From an uncultured Clostridium sp. (lineage in GTDB: Bacteria > Bacillota > Clostridia > Lachnospirales > Lachnospiraceae): DNA of 64,000 nt. Both the position numbers and the translations under genes were made by a program. Below are positions 33,218 to 41,755 of this stretch, piece by piece. Each line of letters begins with the position of its first letter. The first letter of the stretch is position 1. The stretch covers positions 1-64,000 of the forward strand of contig CAMYAO010000005.1 of the NCBI GenBank assembly GCA_947253885.1. Reading direction: 5' to 3'. The notes below the pieces were generated by a model, which saw nothing but the letters and a program-made list of their open reading frames with translations, ran no database searches and was not told the DNA's origin.

Positions 33218-35848
33218 CTATTTCTTTATTTTCACAGCTTTTACTGTTGAGAACTTACCGTAAACAATTTTCTTTCCAACTTTCTTAAATGCTCTTACTT
33301 TATAGAAATAAGTCTTTTTCTTCTTTAACTTTTTATTAACAAATTTATTTGCCTTTAAAGTCTTTAATTTAGAATATTTACCTTTCTTACTGGTCGCACG
33401 ATAAATCTGGTAACCTTTTACCCCTTTTATTTTTTTCCAGGACAAAACAGTCATTTTCTTTTTCTTATTTTTAACTTTCAGTCCCTTTACAACTGCAACC
33501 TTCTTGTCCGGCTTCTTGTCTTTTACAACAAGCTCATTACTCATTGCGACACCGGCTCTTTGAATCGTGCCGTTTATGCTCATATTCAAAGTTTTTACTA
33601 AACGATAAGTTCCCTTACCTTTTAATTTTAAACTTCCTTTCAGCTTTTCAGACTTATTCTTTTCTGTAGTAGAAGAAATTGTTTTAAAACTTCCGTTCTT
33701 TTGTTTTTTCTGAAGTTCTGTTATAATGTTCCACTTACGGTTTTTAATAAATTCTTTTGCAACATCTTTAATTCCTTTTTCTTTTAAGATTGCCTTGTAC
33801 TCTTCATAGCTGTGTACTTCTGTTGCAAAATCATCTACAGTATTATCATACCAGTATCTGATATCCAAAATAGTCAGTCTGCTGGACCAATTTGCTTTCT
33901 TTATATTTTTTGCAGAAAGTTTCAAGTTCATAAAACTCTTCTGAGGATATAACTTATTCCATGATTTGATTTTCTTTACCAATGCCGGATCTACTACATT
34001 GATATTGTTCATCGAAATATCAAATTGGTGCATATTCTTCATGCCTGCCGGTAACATACTTGCGCTTACAGAGGTCAGCAAATTGTCATGTAAGTCTACC
34101 GACATAATCTTAGGGTTATTTGCCCAAATATTTTTCGGCAACGAAGTAATATAATTCTTCATTGCATTTACTGTAGTTAAGTTCGGCATATTGGAAAATT
34201 TAATATTTGATAAACTTGTCAATCTGTTAGAACGGCAATACAATTGCTTTAATCCTCTTAATCCGTTAATGTCAGAAGGCAACTCTGTCAGTTGGTTAAG
34301 AGAAACGTTTACAAAGGTCAACTTATCTGAAAATCCCTTGAATAGTCCCTTTGGAAGTTTTTTCAGCTTCATTTCGCCGATGTTTAATTCCTGAGCACCC
34401 TTACAATCTTTAAACTGATCTTTGTCTAAAGAAGATACCTGATTCTTTCCCAAATCAAATGACCATACATTCTCTAAGCCATAGAACAAGTCCTTGTCAA
34501 AGTATTTGATTTTATTACTTGCAATGTCCAATCGAGCCAGATTTTTATTGTTTCGGAATGCATGTTCCGGAAGAGCTGTTAAAAGATTGTTCTCCAAAAA
34601 TAAATTCTTCAAATTGGTCATGTTGTCAAAGAAGCCTTTCGGCAGGGATTTAATCTGGTTTCCGCTCAGATCCAATTCGGTTACTTTGTCGGATAAGTGC
34701 TTTAATCTGCTGACGTCTTCAATTCTCTGAGTATTTAAATTCAACTTTCCTGAGATTGCGGCAATTTCTTTATCACTGATTGTTCCGTCTTTGTCCGTAT
34801 CATATCCAAGAGCTTTCAAACAATGATCCAAACGACCTTTTTTATCAATCTCCTGTTGATAATTTTTCCAACCTTTTTGGATAGAGGTAAAGTATACATC
34901 TGCTCTCTTATATTTACTACTGTTATACTTCCCGATATCATCAACAGTTCCCATCATTTGTTTTACTAAAACAGCAATTTCATGCTTCTTTGTTATATCT
35001 GAAATCTCAGAAGTATATTCGTAAGCATTATATTCACCGTGTGCATTGGTCTCTCCAAATCCGGTCTTCTTTGCTGTCTTAAAGTGATTATCAATTCCAA
35101 CTGTCGCATCTATTAAAGAGCTTACTAATGCGTTGTTTAATAAAGATATTTTCATCTTTCCACCGGAAACAGTAAGCTTAATGCGCTTATCAAATGCCTG
35201 TTTTACCATAGCCGAATCTTTCTGTGTTCCGGTCTGTTTTACTGAATAGTACAGTGTATAATCTCCGTCCTCTGTTGGATTCTTGATTCCTTCAGCCGGT
35301 TTTTCCGGCTCTGCTCCGGGTTGTAGCTTCGGATCCGGTTTCTGTGTCTCCTCCGGCTGCTCTCCCGGAGTGTCCTGAGGTGTATCTAAATCTTTTTGAG
35401 AAATAAGTTCATATACATTGTCAAGTTTTTGAATTGTAATTTCTTTATCTTTATAACCGGTTGCTTTAATAAGAATTTCATTTTTACCGTCAACCAATCC
35501 CCCTTTATGGATAATAAGACCATGTAACAAAGACTTTTCATATCCGGGTTTTTCATATTTTTTATAATCTTCCTTTACTTCTTTCTTATTTACAAAAATA
35601 TGAGTTATCTTATCTCTATAGTCACGATGAGATAATTCAGCAAACTCTGTAAAAACAGCCCCATTATCATCCTTTTCTTTTAACTTCGTCACTTCCGGAG
35701 CTACTTTTGCTTCCTTGTCTTTTTTTGTAACATTTTTTACTACAGCAGGTGCTTTTTGTCCTGCATATGCCGGTGCCATAAAGGTCGGTGCGACCATTGT
35801 TCCGGCTAATGCTAGTGTCAGCATTAGTTGGCTGATCCTCTTTTTCAT
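33218..35848 (-). CDS. Shr-like hemoprotein receptor (HID-NEAT-LRR)
   Basis: An 876-residue secreted protein. Signal peptide 1-29; HID (Shr-like hemoglobin-interacting domain, DUF1533 type) at about 52-143 (ILIKATGYKDKEI); Pro/Glu linker 152-190; NEAT-like domain at about 194-322 (DGDYTLYYSV to KRADVYF); EF-hand-like loop 350-361 (DTDKDGTISDKE); leucine-rich repeats about 387-645; very basic Fn3-like module 787-876. HID, NEAT and LRR together are the architecture of streptococcal Shr, which captures heme from hemoglobin. No LPXTG or membrane anchor; the basic tail may hold it on the wall. The typical NEAT heme tyrosine pair is only partly matched (KYNSSKYKRADVYF). AGGAGG precedes the ATG; 14 bp from the upstream gene. 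Confidence 0.82.
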   Translation of the reverse strand: MKKRISQLMLTLALAGTMVAPTFMAPAYAGQKAPAVVKNVTKKDKEAKVAPEVTKLKEKDDNGAVFTEFAELSHRDYRDKITHIFVNKKEVKEDYKKYEKPGYEKSLLHGLIIHKGGLVDGKNEILIKATGYKDKEITIQKLDNVYELISQKDLDTPQDTPGEQPEETQKPDPKLQPGAEPEKPAEGIKNPTEDGDYTLYYSVKQTGTQKDSAMVKQAFDKRIKLTVSGGKMKISLLNNALVSSLIDATVGIDNHFKTAKKTGFGETNAHGEYNAYEYTSEISDITKKHEIAVLVKQMMGTVDDIGKYNSSKYKRADVYFTSIQKGWKNYQQEIDKKGRLDHCLKALGYDTDKDGTISDKEIAAISGKLNLNTQRIEDVSRLKHLSDKVTELDLSGNQIKSLPKGFFDNMTNLKNLFLENNLLTALPEHAFRNNKNLARLDIASNKIKYFDKDLFYGLENVWSFDLGKNQVSSLDKDQFKDCKGAQELNIGEMKLKKLPKGLFKGFSDKLTFVNVSLNQLTELPSDINGLRGLKQLYCRSNRLTSLSNIKFSNMPNLTTVNAMKNYITSLPKNIWANNPKIMSVDLHDNLLTSVSASMLPAGMKNMHQFDISMNNINVVDPALVKKIKSWNKLYPQKSFMNLKLSAKNIKKANWSSRLTILDIRYWYDNTVDDFATEVHSYEEYKAILKEKGIKDVAKEFIKNRKWNIITELQKKQKNGSFKTISSTTEKNKSEKLKGSLKLKGKGTYRLVKTLNMSINGTIQRAGVAMSNELVVKDKKPDKKVAVVKGLKVKNKKKKMTVLSWKKIKGVKGYQIYRATSKKGKYSKLKTLKANKFVNKKLKKKKTYFYKVRAFKKVGKKIVYGKFSTVKAVKIKK

Positions 35849-35862
35849 GAAAAACCTCCTTG

Positions 35863-37146
35863 TTATTTCACAAACTTAATAGCTGAATATTTGCTATAAA
35901 TCATCTTTTTTCCTTGTTTTTTATATGCTCGAATTTTTACATATACTTTCTTAGCTACACGTTTCTTAATAACGCTTACAATTTTTCCTTTATTTACTTT
36001 TGTAAGTGTTTTAAAGGAACCATTTTTCTTCTTTGCAAATACAATCTGATAACCGGTTGCCCCACTGACCTTTTTCCATGAAAACCTTATGTTTTTTCCG
36101 GATCGGATTGCTTTTGTTATCTTTGTTACAGAAAGTACCATTTTCAGCACTACTGCTTTAGATTCTTTTCCAAGAATCTTTTTCCCCTTCGTTTTTTGGA
36201 ATGCACGTACTTTAAATTTATAGGTGTTCCCCACAGATAAGCCTTTTATCGTTGCGGTTGTTTTTGAAGTAGTTGCAACTGCTTTGAATTTTTTACCTTT
36301 CTGCTGGTAAACGATATAGCCTTTGGCACCTTTTACTTTCTTCCATGAAATATTTGCATGATTTCCACTTGCTTTTACTTTTATCTTGGCAGGTTGTGCT
36401 AATGGATCGGTTAAATTTACAGACTGATCATCTTCCGGAGATTTCTGAAATACTTCTATTGCTTTTTCCAATACGGCAATTTCCCGTTTTACCATATCCT
36501 CTGAAATAGGATCTTCAACTACCGTTTCTGCATCACGAATTGCAGACTGTAATGCATCCCATGCGTTCGGAGTCTTCTTTCCATGACCGATCGCCTGTGC
36601 TTTCTCAATCACCTTTTTTAAAGCTGAAACATCTACTATCTGACCGCTTTGAGTTCCTATATTTTCATCTTTTAAAACAGTAATTTTAAATGGATTCTCC
36701 GGCTCTTGAATCTTGCTTATCATGAATTCCAACTTTTTATTTTTGTATCCACCTGATGTGATTTCCATCTTAACAATACCGGCTTCCAACGGAATTCCTT
36801 TGATTTTCAATCCATCTTTTCCTACATAAAAAGTATAATCTTTTAAGTTTTTTTCTGCATAGACTCCGGTATATTCTCTGTCATTAATAGCCATTGTCTT
36901 TACATTTATTCCATATGCATCATCCGATGTTCCGGAAGTTCCAATTCCCGGAATTGTCCATATCTTTGTCTTTTCATCCACAGTCATTTTTTCAACTTTC
37001 GGTCCGTCCTTTTCAACCACTTTGACTGTTGCACTTTTTGCATATTTTATGGAGGTGTGTCTGCCCGCAGCTATCGCTCCCTGCGGAACCACCATACTAA
37101 ATGCTAATGCTGCACAAAGAAATTTTGCTACTATTTGCTTTTTCAT
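35863..37146 (-). CDS. Secreted HID/Fn3 protein
   Basis: A 427-residue secreted protein with signal peptide 1-27 (ending GAIAAG). Residues about 40-146 form a HID-like domain (YTFYVGKDGLKIKGIPLEAG, VKMEITSGGYKNKKLEF). A helical FIVAR-like segment lies at about 170-236 (LKKVIEKAQAI, DAETVVEDPISEDMVKREI), followed by two lysine-rich Fn3-like modules at 252-335 and 337-427 (WKKVKGAKGYIVY; WKKVSGATGYQIV). It is between the protease and the NEAT-LRR gene, with short spacers, and probably binds hemoprotein or presents it to the partners. Domain naming of the HID is from pattern recognition. Confidence 0.75.
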   Translation of the reverse strand: MKKQIVAKFLCAALAFSMVVPQGAIAAGRHTSIKYAKSATVKVVEKDGPKVEKMTVDEKTKIWTIPGIGTSGTSDDAYGINVKTMAINDREYTGVYAEKNLKDYTFYVGKDGLKIKGIPLEAGIVKMEITSGGYKNKKLEFMISKIQEPENPFKITVLKDENIGTQSGQIVDVSALKKVIEKAQAIGHGKKTPNAWDALQSAIRDAETVVEDPISEDMVKREIAVLEKAIEVFQKSPEDDQSVNLTDPLAQPAKIKVKASGNHANISWKKVKGAKGYIVYQQKGKKFKAVATTSKTTATIKGLSVGNTYKFKVRAFQKTKGKKILGKESKAVVLKMVLSVTKITKAIRSGKNIRFSWKKVSGATGYQIVFAKKKNGSFKTLTKVNKGKIVSVIKKRVAKKVYVKIRAYKKQGKKMIYSKYSAIKFVK

Positions 37147-37173
37147 CTTAACCTCTTGTCCTTTCGCATTCTT

Positions 37174-39348
37174 TTACTTTAACTTGATTACTTTTGTCTT
37201 TACAAAAGAACCTGTTACTTTTTTACCCTTTACCACTTTGTATGCTCGAATTCTGAATGTATATTTTTTGCCCTTTTTCAATGCTTTGGATTTCATTGTA
37301 AAAGTTTTCGCTGACTTTACTGTTTTCAGCGCTTTGAATTTTCCGTTGCCCTTAGCATATTCAATCTGATATCCGGTTACACCCTTCATCTTCTTCCAAC
37401 TGAATGTTACCTTTGCCTTTTTCACAGCTTTTGCCTTAAACTTCTTTACTTTTCCGATCTTAGCCGGTTTCTTTGCTGCTACAACAGATACTTTAATCGC
37501 ATCCGATACATATCGGTCATAATTTTTTGTAGAAGATGCAATTGCATATACCAGTACAGTTCCTTTTTTTCTTGGGATTACGGTTCCGTCTTCTTTGATT
37601 TTTGCAACTGACGATTCGTTTGCCACAAAAGTCAGTTTTCCGTCTCCCGGTGCTTTAATCTTTGCTTTCAGCTTTACTTTCTTTTCATTCAACGGAATCT
37701 TATAGGATTTTTTAGCAACCGCAATATCCTGCTGACCCTTTAAGATTTCTAATTGAACCTGTCTCTTGCTTTCTAAGTATTTGTCGGTTCCTTTTGCAGT
37801 TACCGTAATCTCGCATTCTCCCGCTCCGACAATTTTTACCTTGTTCCCGGTTACCTTTGCAACCGAAGAATCGGTACTGGAATAACTTAATGCTCCATCA
37901 CCCTTGGAAAGCTTCGCATCAATTGCAATTTCCTTTCCGACATCGTTCATTGTTCCACTGATACTTGGATCTGTTACAATTGCCTGATGATGTTTTCTGG
38001 ACGGCTCCCCATCCTTCATGTAATCAGACATATCAATATAGCCGTAACCGAACAAATCATCTTTTCCCTTTGCGCCGATATCCTTTGTATAATCCTGAAG
38101 GCTAGCATATACATCCCATTGGTTGTAGTCTTTATGCTTCATCTTGATATAGGCGGCTGCCGCAGATAAATAAGGAGTTGCCATAGAGGTTCCGCTTAAT
38201 ACTGCCTGTGTATCTCTGTCTCCCGGATACTCCGGATTGTATGGCCATGCACTTAAAATCATTTCTCCCGGTGCTACAAAATCCAATCGTTTCCCTTTAT
38301 TTGAAAATTCAGAATGCACAAATCCGTCTTTGGAATCCTTGTCCGGTCGGATGGATCCGCAGGAAATTACCAAAGCGGAGCTTGCCGGATAACAGTAAGC
38401 AACATCTGTATTTTCATTTCCGGATGCAACACATATGGTTCCCTTAGTGTTTACCACATTTCGGAGCGCTGTATTGCCGAGTGTCACTTCTGCCTGTGTA
38501 GGAGAATTGTGTCCCAAACTCATATTATAAATATCCGCTCCATGCTCTCTTCCGTGATCCACCCCCATCGAAATAGTCTCAATCGAAGAGGTTCCCGTAA
38601 TGTCAAATACACGGATTGCCATAATCTTTACATTTTTCGGAGTAGACTGTGTAATAATTCCGGATACATGGGTTCCGTGTCCGCCGTACTTCGGGTTATC
38701 ATCATAGCTCTTTGGCTGATCCTTTGAATAGGAACCGAAATTGATACTGTTTTCTGTATCAATACGATCCTTAAACCACGGATGATCTTTATCAATCCCG
38801 CTGTCAATCACTGCAACCTTTATTATCTGTTGCTCATTTTCCATGCTCTTTTTTAATTTATCCAAACCCATAATCTTTGCACCATCTACCGGTTCAATCT
38901 TCGGTTTTATTTCTCCATCTTTGGTCTTAACCTTCTTTACACCTTCCATCTCCTCAATATAAACCGGCTGATCCTGTGCTATATTTGCTTCCGGATAATC
39001 ATCTCTCAGTTTGTCTACTGCTTTTTTTGCTGATGCGGCACTGTTATATTCCAAAATAAAATGCTTTCCGCCTTTGTAGTAAAAAATCTTTCCGGCTCCG
39101 TAAGTATCTTTTGGAACCTGTTTTGTATCTACAATTACACGACGCATAATCTCTTCTTTTTGCGTTGCTCTTGTCATTCTGAAACCGGACAGATGAGCTT
39201 TCGTTGTATGTAATGCCTTTACGCCTTCTTGTGCATTATGCAATACTCTCACGTATGGCTGTGCCGCCAAAATTCCTGACGGTACAGATGTCAATGCTGT
39301 TCCTGCAATTAGGAGTGCAACCACTACTTTTTTCATTCTGTTTTTCAT
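37174..39348 (-). CDS. Secreted subtilisin-like protease (S8) with Fn3 tail
   Basis: A 724-residue secreted serine protease. Signal peptide 1-29, inhibitor-like propeptide to about 150, catalytic domain about 160-440 with D182 (VIDSGID), H224 (GGHGTHVSG), oxyanion N311 (ASGNE) and S388 (SGTSMATPY). Two bacterial Ig-like (Big2-type) domains span about 455-625, and a basic Fn3-like module 635-724 matches those of the next two proteins. It is first in the three-gene unit, with its own promoter. Cleavage of a host hemoprotein is inferred from the HID/NEAT neighbours. GGAGG lies 4 bases before the ATG. Confidence 0.9.
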   Translation of the reverse strand: MKNRMKKVVVALLIAGTALTSVPSGILAAQPYVRVLHNAQEGVKALHTTKAHLSGFRMTRATQKEEIMRRVIVDTKQVPKDTYGAGKIFYYKGGKHFILEYNSAASAKKAVDKLRDDYPEANIAQDQPVYIEEMEGVKKVKTKDGEIKPKIEPVDGAKIMGLDKLKKSMENEQQIIKVAVIDSGIDKDHPWFKDRIDTENSINFGSYSKDQPKSYDDNPKYGGHGTHVSGIITQSTPKNVKIMAIRVFDITGTSSIETISMGVDHGREHGADIYNMSLGHNSPTQAEVTLGNTALRNVVNTKGTICVASGNENTDVAYCYPASSALVISCGSIRPDKDSKDGFVHSEFSNKGKRLDFVAPGEMILSAWPYNPEYPGDRDTQAVLSGTSMATPYLSAAAAYIKMKHKDYNQWDVYASLQDYTKDIGAKGKDDLFGYGYIDMSDYMKDGEPSRKHHQAIVTDPSISGTMNDVGKEIAIDAKLSKGDGALSYSSTDSSVAKVTGNKVKIVGAGECEITVTAKGTDKYLESKRQVQLEILKGQQDIAVAKKSYKIPLNEKKVKLKAKIKAPGDGKLTFVANESSVAKIKEDGTVIPRKKGTVLVYAIASSTKNYDRYVSDAIKVSVVAAKKPAKIGKVKKFKAKAVKKAKVTFSWKKMKGVTGYQIEYAKGNGKFKALKTVKSAKTFTMKSKALKKGKKYTFRIRAYKVVKGKKVTGSFVKTKVIKLK

Positions 39349-39367
39349 AATTCCTCCACACTAATTC

Positions 39368-39383
39368 ACTAACTTAGTTTAGT
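39368..39383 (-). promoter_or_regulatory. DtxR-like dyad (iron-box candidate)
   Basis: ACTAACTTAGTTTAGT is an imperfect palindrome (12 of 16 positions symmetric) between the predicted -10 and the ribosome site of the protease gene. TTAG/CTAA half-sites resemble DtxR/IdeR/MtsR-type metal-repressor boxes. Location at about +17 to +32 suits repression when iron is plentiful. Binding protein not in the window. Confidence 0.4.
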
Positions 39384-39407
39384 ATTCGCTTACTACTATT
39401 TATATTT

Positions 39408-39437
39408 GTTGTAGCATACTCTTGAAATTAATGTCAA
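39408..39437 (-). promoter_or_regulatory. Predicted promoter of protease operon
   Basis: On the minus strand a perfect TTGACA (39432-39437), an 18-bp spacer and TACAAC (39408-39413). The remaining intergenic DNA to 39586 shows no gene. Confidence 0.6.
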
Positions 39438-39586
39438 CTTATTTCAGTTAGTACGTGACCACTGTTCACAATCATAAATGTTTCATTTCCTCTATATTCA
39501 GTAGGGATTGACCGCTTTCGCTTTTTTTCCGATTGTAGAAAAAACTTCTCTCATTCATTGTAAAAATGACAAAAAAAATAGAACCA

Positions 39587-39620
39587 AAAAGAGTTCAAAA
39601 CTAAAATAATTTTGAACTCT
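39587..39620 (-). terminator. Terminator of TlpA/CXXC/Fe-S operon
   Basis: A 10-bp perfect stem GAGTTCAAAA / TTTTGAACTC (39591-39600, 39610-39619) with a 9-base loop; on the minus strand it is followed by TTTTTGG, about 45 bases after the NapH-like stop. Confidence 0.8.
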
Positions 39621-39663
39621 CTTTTATTCTGCAATCGAAAAATAAATACAAAATTTACAGTAT

Positions 39664-40518
39664 TCAACCTTTATCTTTCTTCTTTTTGAATGAATTTGCC
39701 AAAGCGGAAGTAGGACATTGTGATACACAATCCATACATCGTATGCACTCCGAACTGTTCGGATTCTTCCAAACAGAAATGTCCATTTTACATACATTTT
39801 GACATTTTCTGCATTGAATACATCTGCTATCGTCCACTTCTATTTTAATCAGAGAAATCCGATTACACAAACCATATATTGCCCCTAACGGACACAAATA
39901 TTTACAAAATGGTCTGTAAATAAAAACAGAACAAAGTAAAATAATACATAAAATCAATACTTTCCATGTAAACAGCCATCCAATCGCCATTTGAAGATTC
40001 GGATTGGAGGAAATCAGCGGAATTCCGGCTCCAAGAGTTCCGCTCGGACAGATATACTTACAAAACCACGGGGTTCCGTTCCCGATGATATCTTTTACCG
40101 TCATCGGTAATATAATTACAAACACTGCTAAAATAAGATATTTTAACTTTGTCCATACCACATGTCCGGGTAGATTTTTTCGCTTCCGGCATTTTGCAAT
40201 CGGAATCTTATATAGAAGATCCTGTACCAATCCGAACGGACACAGGAATCCGCACACAAAACGCCCGAATACTACACCGAAAAACAGTAATATCCCCACA
40301 ACATAATAAGAAAACTTATATTTCAGACTCCCTAATACTGCCTGTAAAGCTCCGATCGGACAGGCTCCGATTGCCCCCGGACAGGAATAACAATTCAGGC
40401 CCGGTACACAAACAGTTTTTGACGGTCCTTGAAAAATATTACCTTTCAGAACCCCCACAAAATATCCGTTTGTAAACGCTGTTACTATTATCTGTATCCA
40501 TAATCTTATTCGACTCAT
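39664..40518 (-). CDS. NapH/CcoG-like 4Fe-4S membrane protein
   Basis: A 284-residue protein with about five membrane helices and a C-terminal cytoplasmic ferredoxin domain. Two classic 4Fe-4S motifs are complete: C233/C236/C239/C243 (CIQCRKCQNVC) and C258/C261/C264/C268 (CIRCMDCVSQC). The membrane part has further cysteine motifs near helix ends (CPGAIGACPIG, CGFLCPFG, CKYICPSG, CKYLCPLG), as in NapH-like quinol or thiol oxidoreductases. The start ATG follows the stop of the CXXC micro-protein with no gap. It probably passes electrons from cytoplasmic ferredoxin to the CXXC/TlpA partners (inference). Confidence 0.85.
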   Translation of the reverse strand: MSRIRLWIQIIVTAFTNGYFVGVLKGNIFQGPSKTVCVPGLNCYSCPGAIGACPIGALQAVLGSLKYKFSYYVVGILLFFGVVFGRFVCGFLCPFGLVQDLLYKIPIAKCRKRKNLPGHVVWTKLKYLILAVFVIILPMTVKDIIGNGTPWFCKYICPSGTLGAGIPLISSNPNLQMAIGWLFTWKVLILCIILLCSVFIYRPFCKYLCPLGAIYGLCNRISLIKIEVDDSRCIQCRKCQNVCKMDISVWKNPNSSECIRCMDCVSQCPTSALANSFKKKKDKG

Positions 40519-40662
40519 TTATCCGATTCCTATACATTCCAAACAGATTCGAATTGCCTTATCCAATACAACAGACGCCTCTCCTCTTTGATAACCGATC
40601 ATTATAAAGAGAAATGCCGTCACTAAAAGCACATACGACACTGTTTTTTTGTTTTTCAACAT
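40519..40662 (-). CDS. CD1871A-family CXXC micro-protein
   Basis: A 47-residue gene. It has one membrane helix (VLLVTAFLFIMIG, about 11-23) and ends in the signature AIRICLECIGIG with the redox-type pair C40/C43. This ending is characteristic of the CD1871A CXXC family known from Clostridioides difficile. The start immediately follows the TlpA-like stop (TAAATG) and its stop immediately precedes the NapH-like start (TAAATG), so the three are cotranslated. The pair probably relays electrons between the Fe-S protein and the thioredoxin-like lipoprotein. Confidence 0.85.
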   Translation of the reverse strand: MLKNKKTVSYVLLVTAFLFIMIGYQRGEASVVLDKAIRICLECIGIG

Positions 40663-41232
40663 TTAAACCTCTTTTAATCTTTTTTCAATCAAACTTTTCC
40701 ACTGTTCCAAACTGTTTGCCCTGGTAATTGCATCTCCTACCTGTCGCCCGTTTTCATCCACAAATACCGTTGTCGGATAATACATTACCGTCTGCAAATA
40801 ATTCTCCATTAAAGATTGAGACGACAAAAGATTTAAATAGGTAACACCTGTTTTCTTTACAATCTGTTTTGCCACATCTGAGTTTTTCTCTTTTGATGCA
40901 TCCCCCACTATTCCAATCAACTGAACTCTCCCCTTATATTCCTTAGCCAAACTCTCTAAGAACGGAAGCTCTTTTAAACAAGGTGTGCAAAATGTTCCCC
41001 ATATATTCACAAGAGACAGTTTTGATTTTTTAAAAACAGACTGATCCACTGTCGTCCCGTTTAAATCTGTAGTAGTAAAGTTTCCGAAAACAGATTTTCG
41101 CTCCGTTTTATCTGAAGCTTCTGTTGTAGTCTTTTGCTGTTTTGATTCAGAAGCAGACTTGCTGCCACATCCGAATATGCAAAATCCCGTAATTAATATT
41201 ATTCCAATTGTCATAAAAACACTTTTCTTCAT
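40663..41232 (-). CDS. TlpA-family thioredoxin-like lipoprotein
   Basis: A 189-residue lipoprotein facing outward. The lipobox IFGC lipidates C22; a Ser/Lys/Thr-rich linker precedes a TlpA/ResA-type thioredoxin fold (about 50-189) with the active-site pair C82/C85 in WGTFCTPCLKE and the cis-proline region YYPTTVFVDENG. It would reduce extracytoplasmic disulfides or oxidised proteins. First in the three-gene unit, preceded by a good promoter. Confidence 0.9.
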   Translation of the reverse strand: MKKSVFMTIGIILITGFCIFGCGSKSASESKQQKTTTEASDKTERKSVFGNFTTTDLNGTTVDQSVFKKSKLSLVNIWGTFCTPCLKELPFLESLAKEYKGRVQLIGIVGDASKEKNSDVAKQIVKKTGVTYLNLLSSQSLMENYLQTVMYYPTTVFVDENGRQVGDAITRANSLEQWKSLIEKRLKEV

Positions 41233-41270
41233 AATAAAATGCTCCTTATTTTTCTTACTGTATTTTCTTT

Positions 41271-41298
41271 ATTATATAAAAATATTCTATAAAATCAA
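41271..41298 (-). promoter_or_regulatory. Predicted promoter of TlpA operon
   Basis: Minus-strand TTGATT (41293-41298), 16-bp spacer, TATAAT (41271-41276), about 40 bp before the start at 41232. A TATAAT at 41319-41324 on the plus strand may serve the divergent DUF3783 gene. Confidence 0.55.
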
Positions 41299-41368
41299 TT
41301 TACTGATACAAATAATGCTATAATATTGACAGTAAAGTATGACAAAGTCACATATAGGAGTATAAACC

Positions 41369-41755
41369 ATGGAAAAGCTGTTACTGTTTCAAACAGACGA
41401 TACAACAAGCCGAAAGATCGCAATGATTGCCGGTATGCTGCACATTAAAACTGTCCGTATTCCAAGTACACAATTTCACTGTACAATAGGAGAGTTGTTA
41501 GATAATCCCGATATAAAAAAAGAGAACCCTGTCTTAAACACGGTTCCCAAAGAAAGCCTGATGGTGATGTGTAATTTATCACAGGTACATTTTGAAGATC
41601 TGCTGTCCCGTTTACGCAAAAATAAAATATCGGTTGATTTTAAGGCAATTCTTACCCCTACCAATATCGAATGGGACATCCCGACCCTTTATAAAGAAAT
41701 GTATGCTGAACGTGATGCAATCCGTACTCAAACATCCACACATAAACCGAATTAG
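41369..41755 (+). CDS. DUF3783-family protein
   Basis: A 128-residue cytoplasmic protein of the DUF3783 type, no known function; ESLMVMCNLSQVHFEDLL and KAILTPTNIEWDIPTLYKEM are the recognisable segments. AGGAG lies 8 bases before the ATG. It stands alone on the plus strand, and its TAG overlaps the TAA of the convergent nucleotidase gene by two bases. Confidence 0.75.
   Translation: MEKLLLFQTDDTTSRKIAMIAGMLHIKTVRIPSTQFHCTIGELLDNPDIKKENPVLNTVPKESLMVMCNLSQVHFEDLLSRLRKNKISVDFKAILTPTNIEWDIPTLYKEMYAERDAIRTQTSTHKPN

Noticed and set aside
33218..39348. LPXTG sorting signals on the three surface proteins
   Set aside because: None of the C-termini has LPXTG, a hydrophobic segment and a charged tail in that order.
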